DNA of 7,632 nucleotides, taken from positions 47,479 through 55,110 of the forward strand of contig WVXJ01000076.1 of assembly GCA_011773575.1 (NCBI GenBank), written 5' to 3'. The translations under genes and the position numbers were made by a program. The notes beneath the pieces are model-generated. The model made no database searches and was not told the DNA's origin. It saw nothing but the letters and a program-made list of their open reading frames with translations. Source of the stretch: Armatimonadota bacterium. GTDB lineage: Bacteria; Armatimonadota; Hebobacteria; Hebobacterales; WVXJ01. Position 1 is the stretch's first letter. The number at the start of each line of letters is the position of its first letter. This document shows positions 6,814 to 7,632 of this stretch, in pieces.

Positions 6814-7632
6814 GCTATCAGCCTCTTAATCAACAAGATTGCACAAATCAGCAGGATGATTATGGCGGCGCCGATGAGAAGAGTATGTTTCTCCTGGCGG
6901 CTGAATTTGAAGTGTTTCCAGTTTGCGATAATCGTGCCCGCGCCGATGAAAGGGAGCCCCGGCAGGTTCTCCGCGATGGGAAGCCTATCTCCCAACAGGA
7001 AGAAAGCCGGCGCCACCGTCATTATCGCAAAAACCGCCCAGAAAGTGGCCCGCTGATTTAGTCGCAGTCTTCTCAAGACTGCGAAGAACATCGCCACGAA
7101 GAGAAAATCACCGATTCCGATCGCCGTCAGCACAGGCAAACCCGCCCGCGTCGCGGCGGAAACACCGGGGATGGCGGCCGACAACTGCTCGGCGATGGCG
7201 CGGCCTTTTTCGGTGGAGGTGATCTGTCCTACGGGTCCCCAATATACTCCCCACAAATCAATACCCGCGGCCACCACGGTCACCACCAGCAGCAGGTTCG
7301 CCTCTCGAATAACGCGGCCCACCAGCCTGCCGAGAAAGCCTGCCATCAGGATGAGACAGATGGTGCCGATTGTCCAGAGACCCGGCACCTGCGCCAGCCA
7401 TTTCAGCGGGCCGGCGGCCTCGTCGCTCACTTTGAGCATAAAGGCGATTATCGCCAGCAGAGGAGGGCGGCACAGCATCATCCCCATGAGAAAGGCGATG
7501 GCGATGCCCAATTCCGCGGGCGCGCCGGCACGCACTCTGCACAGGGCGACAATGGTGAGGAGGGCATATAGCAAGAAGGCGGCTGTCGCCAGATAGGCGA
7601 GCACCCCTGCCAGCCAGTGTTTGGAAAGCGCC
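6810..7632 (-). CDS. Presenilin/SPP-like GxGD intramembrane aspartyl protease candidate, 5' partial
   Basis: A GTG at 7602-7604 gives a 264-residue polytopic membrane protein. The frame stays open to the right edge (9 more codons) and the GTG lacks a well-spaced ribosome binding site, so the true start is probably outside the window. Numbering from that GTG, hydrophobic helices lie near 4-21, 31-57 (kinked at RPP 46-48), 76-92, 102-124, 156-178, 186-204, 208-226 and 241-258. Three features match presenilin/signal peptide peptidase proteases, which cut substrates inside the membrane with two aspartates: Asp116 in GIDLWGVY, with the archaeal-like D-x3-V-Y pattern; GIGDF (163-167) with Asp166; and LPGLP (214-218), resembling the PAL motif. 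The spacings (50 and 49 residues) are close to those of signal peptide peptidases. No lysine follows the GxGD, unlike the GxGDxK of prepilin peptidases. PAL is PGL here. Family assignment is by motif and spacing only; substrate unknown. The gene ends in an ATGA overlap with leuS. Confidence 0.68.
   Translation of the reverse strand, partial: ALSKHWLAGVLAYLATAAFLLYALLTIVALCRVRAGAPAELGIAIAFLMGMMLCRPPLLAIIAFMLKVSDEAAGPLKWLAQVPGLWTIGTICLILMAGFLGRLVGRVIREANLLLVVTVVAAGIDLWGVYWGPVGQITSTEKGRAIAEQLSAAIPGVSAATRAGLPVLTAIGIGDFLFVAMFFAVLRRLRLNQRATFWAVFAIMTVAPAFFLLGDRLPIAENLPGLPFIGAGTIIANWKHFKFSRQEKHTLLIGAAIIILLICAILLIKRLIA

Noticed and set aside
6810..7604. Type IV prepilin peptidase as an alternative for the GxGD membrane protein
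   Set aside because: Prepilin peptidases have GxGDxK and usually a cytoplasmic Cys-rich N-domain. Here the motif is GIGDFLF without lysine, and a PAL-like motif follows.
1..7632. CRISPR arrays, tRNA or rRNA genes, transposase genes
   Set aside because: No regularly spaced direct repeats, cloverleaf-like segments or transposase motifs were seen on either strand.

Overview
The window is about 7.6 kb of bacterial DNA, moderately GC-rich by eye. Every gene I can support lies on the minus strand, so transcription runs from high to low coordinates. The long plus-strand open frames are antisense shadows of these genes. The organism is bacterial rather than archaeal: it has a bacterial-type leucyl-tRNA synthetase and a ComEA competence protein. 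A ComEA with a membrane anchor, an SLBB domain and two HhH motifs is typical of Gram-positive or related deep-branching phyla. An ADP-forming acyl-CoA synthetase suggests an anaerobic, fermentative or acetogenic-type energy metabolism. I cannot name the phylum from these data.

Right part (4315-7632): a polytopic membrane protein enters from the right edge, probably with its N-terminus outside the window. It carries the hallmarks of the presenilin / signal peptide peptidase GxGD intramembrane aspartyl proteases: an Asp in one helix, a GIGDF motif 50 residues later, and a PAL-like LPGLP motif 49 residues after that. Its stop codon overlaps the leuS start codon in an ATGA, so the two genes are probably translationally coupled. 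leuS is complete and looks functional.

Middle (3289-4314): after leuS comes a 186-nt spacer holding a striking set of overlapping palindromes (4160-4271). Next is comEA, a membrane-anchored DNA-binding protein for DNA uptake, and then a 183-nt spacer with a small hairpin.

Left part (1-3288): a fused alpha-beta ADP-forming acyl-CoA (acetyl-CoA) synthetase is followed 63 nt later by a stand-alone protein with a BioD-like P-loop domain plus a DRTGG domain, resembling the N-terminal regulatory part of long phosphotransacetylases. A ribosome binding site and start codon at the extreme left edge suggest that a further gene of the same operon follows.

The most unusual item is the candidate presenilin-like protease coupled to leuS. 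The second is the compound palindrome between leuS and comEA. The rest is conventional housekeeping and energy metabolism.
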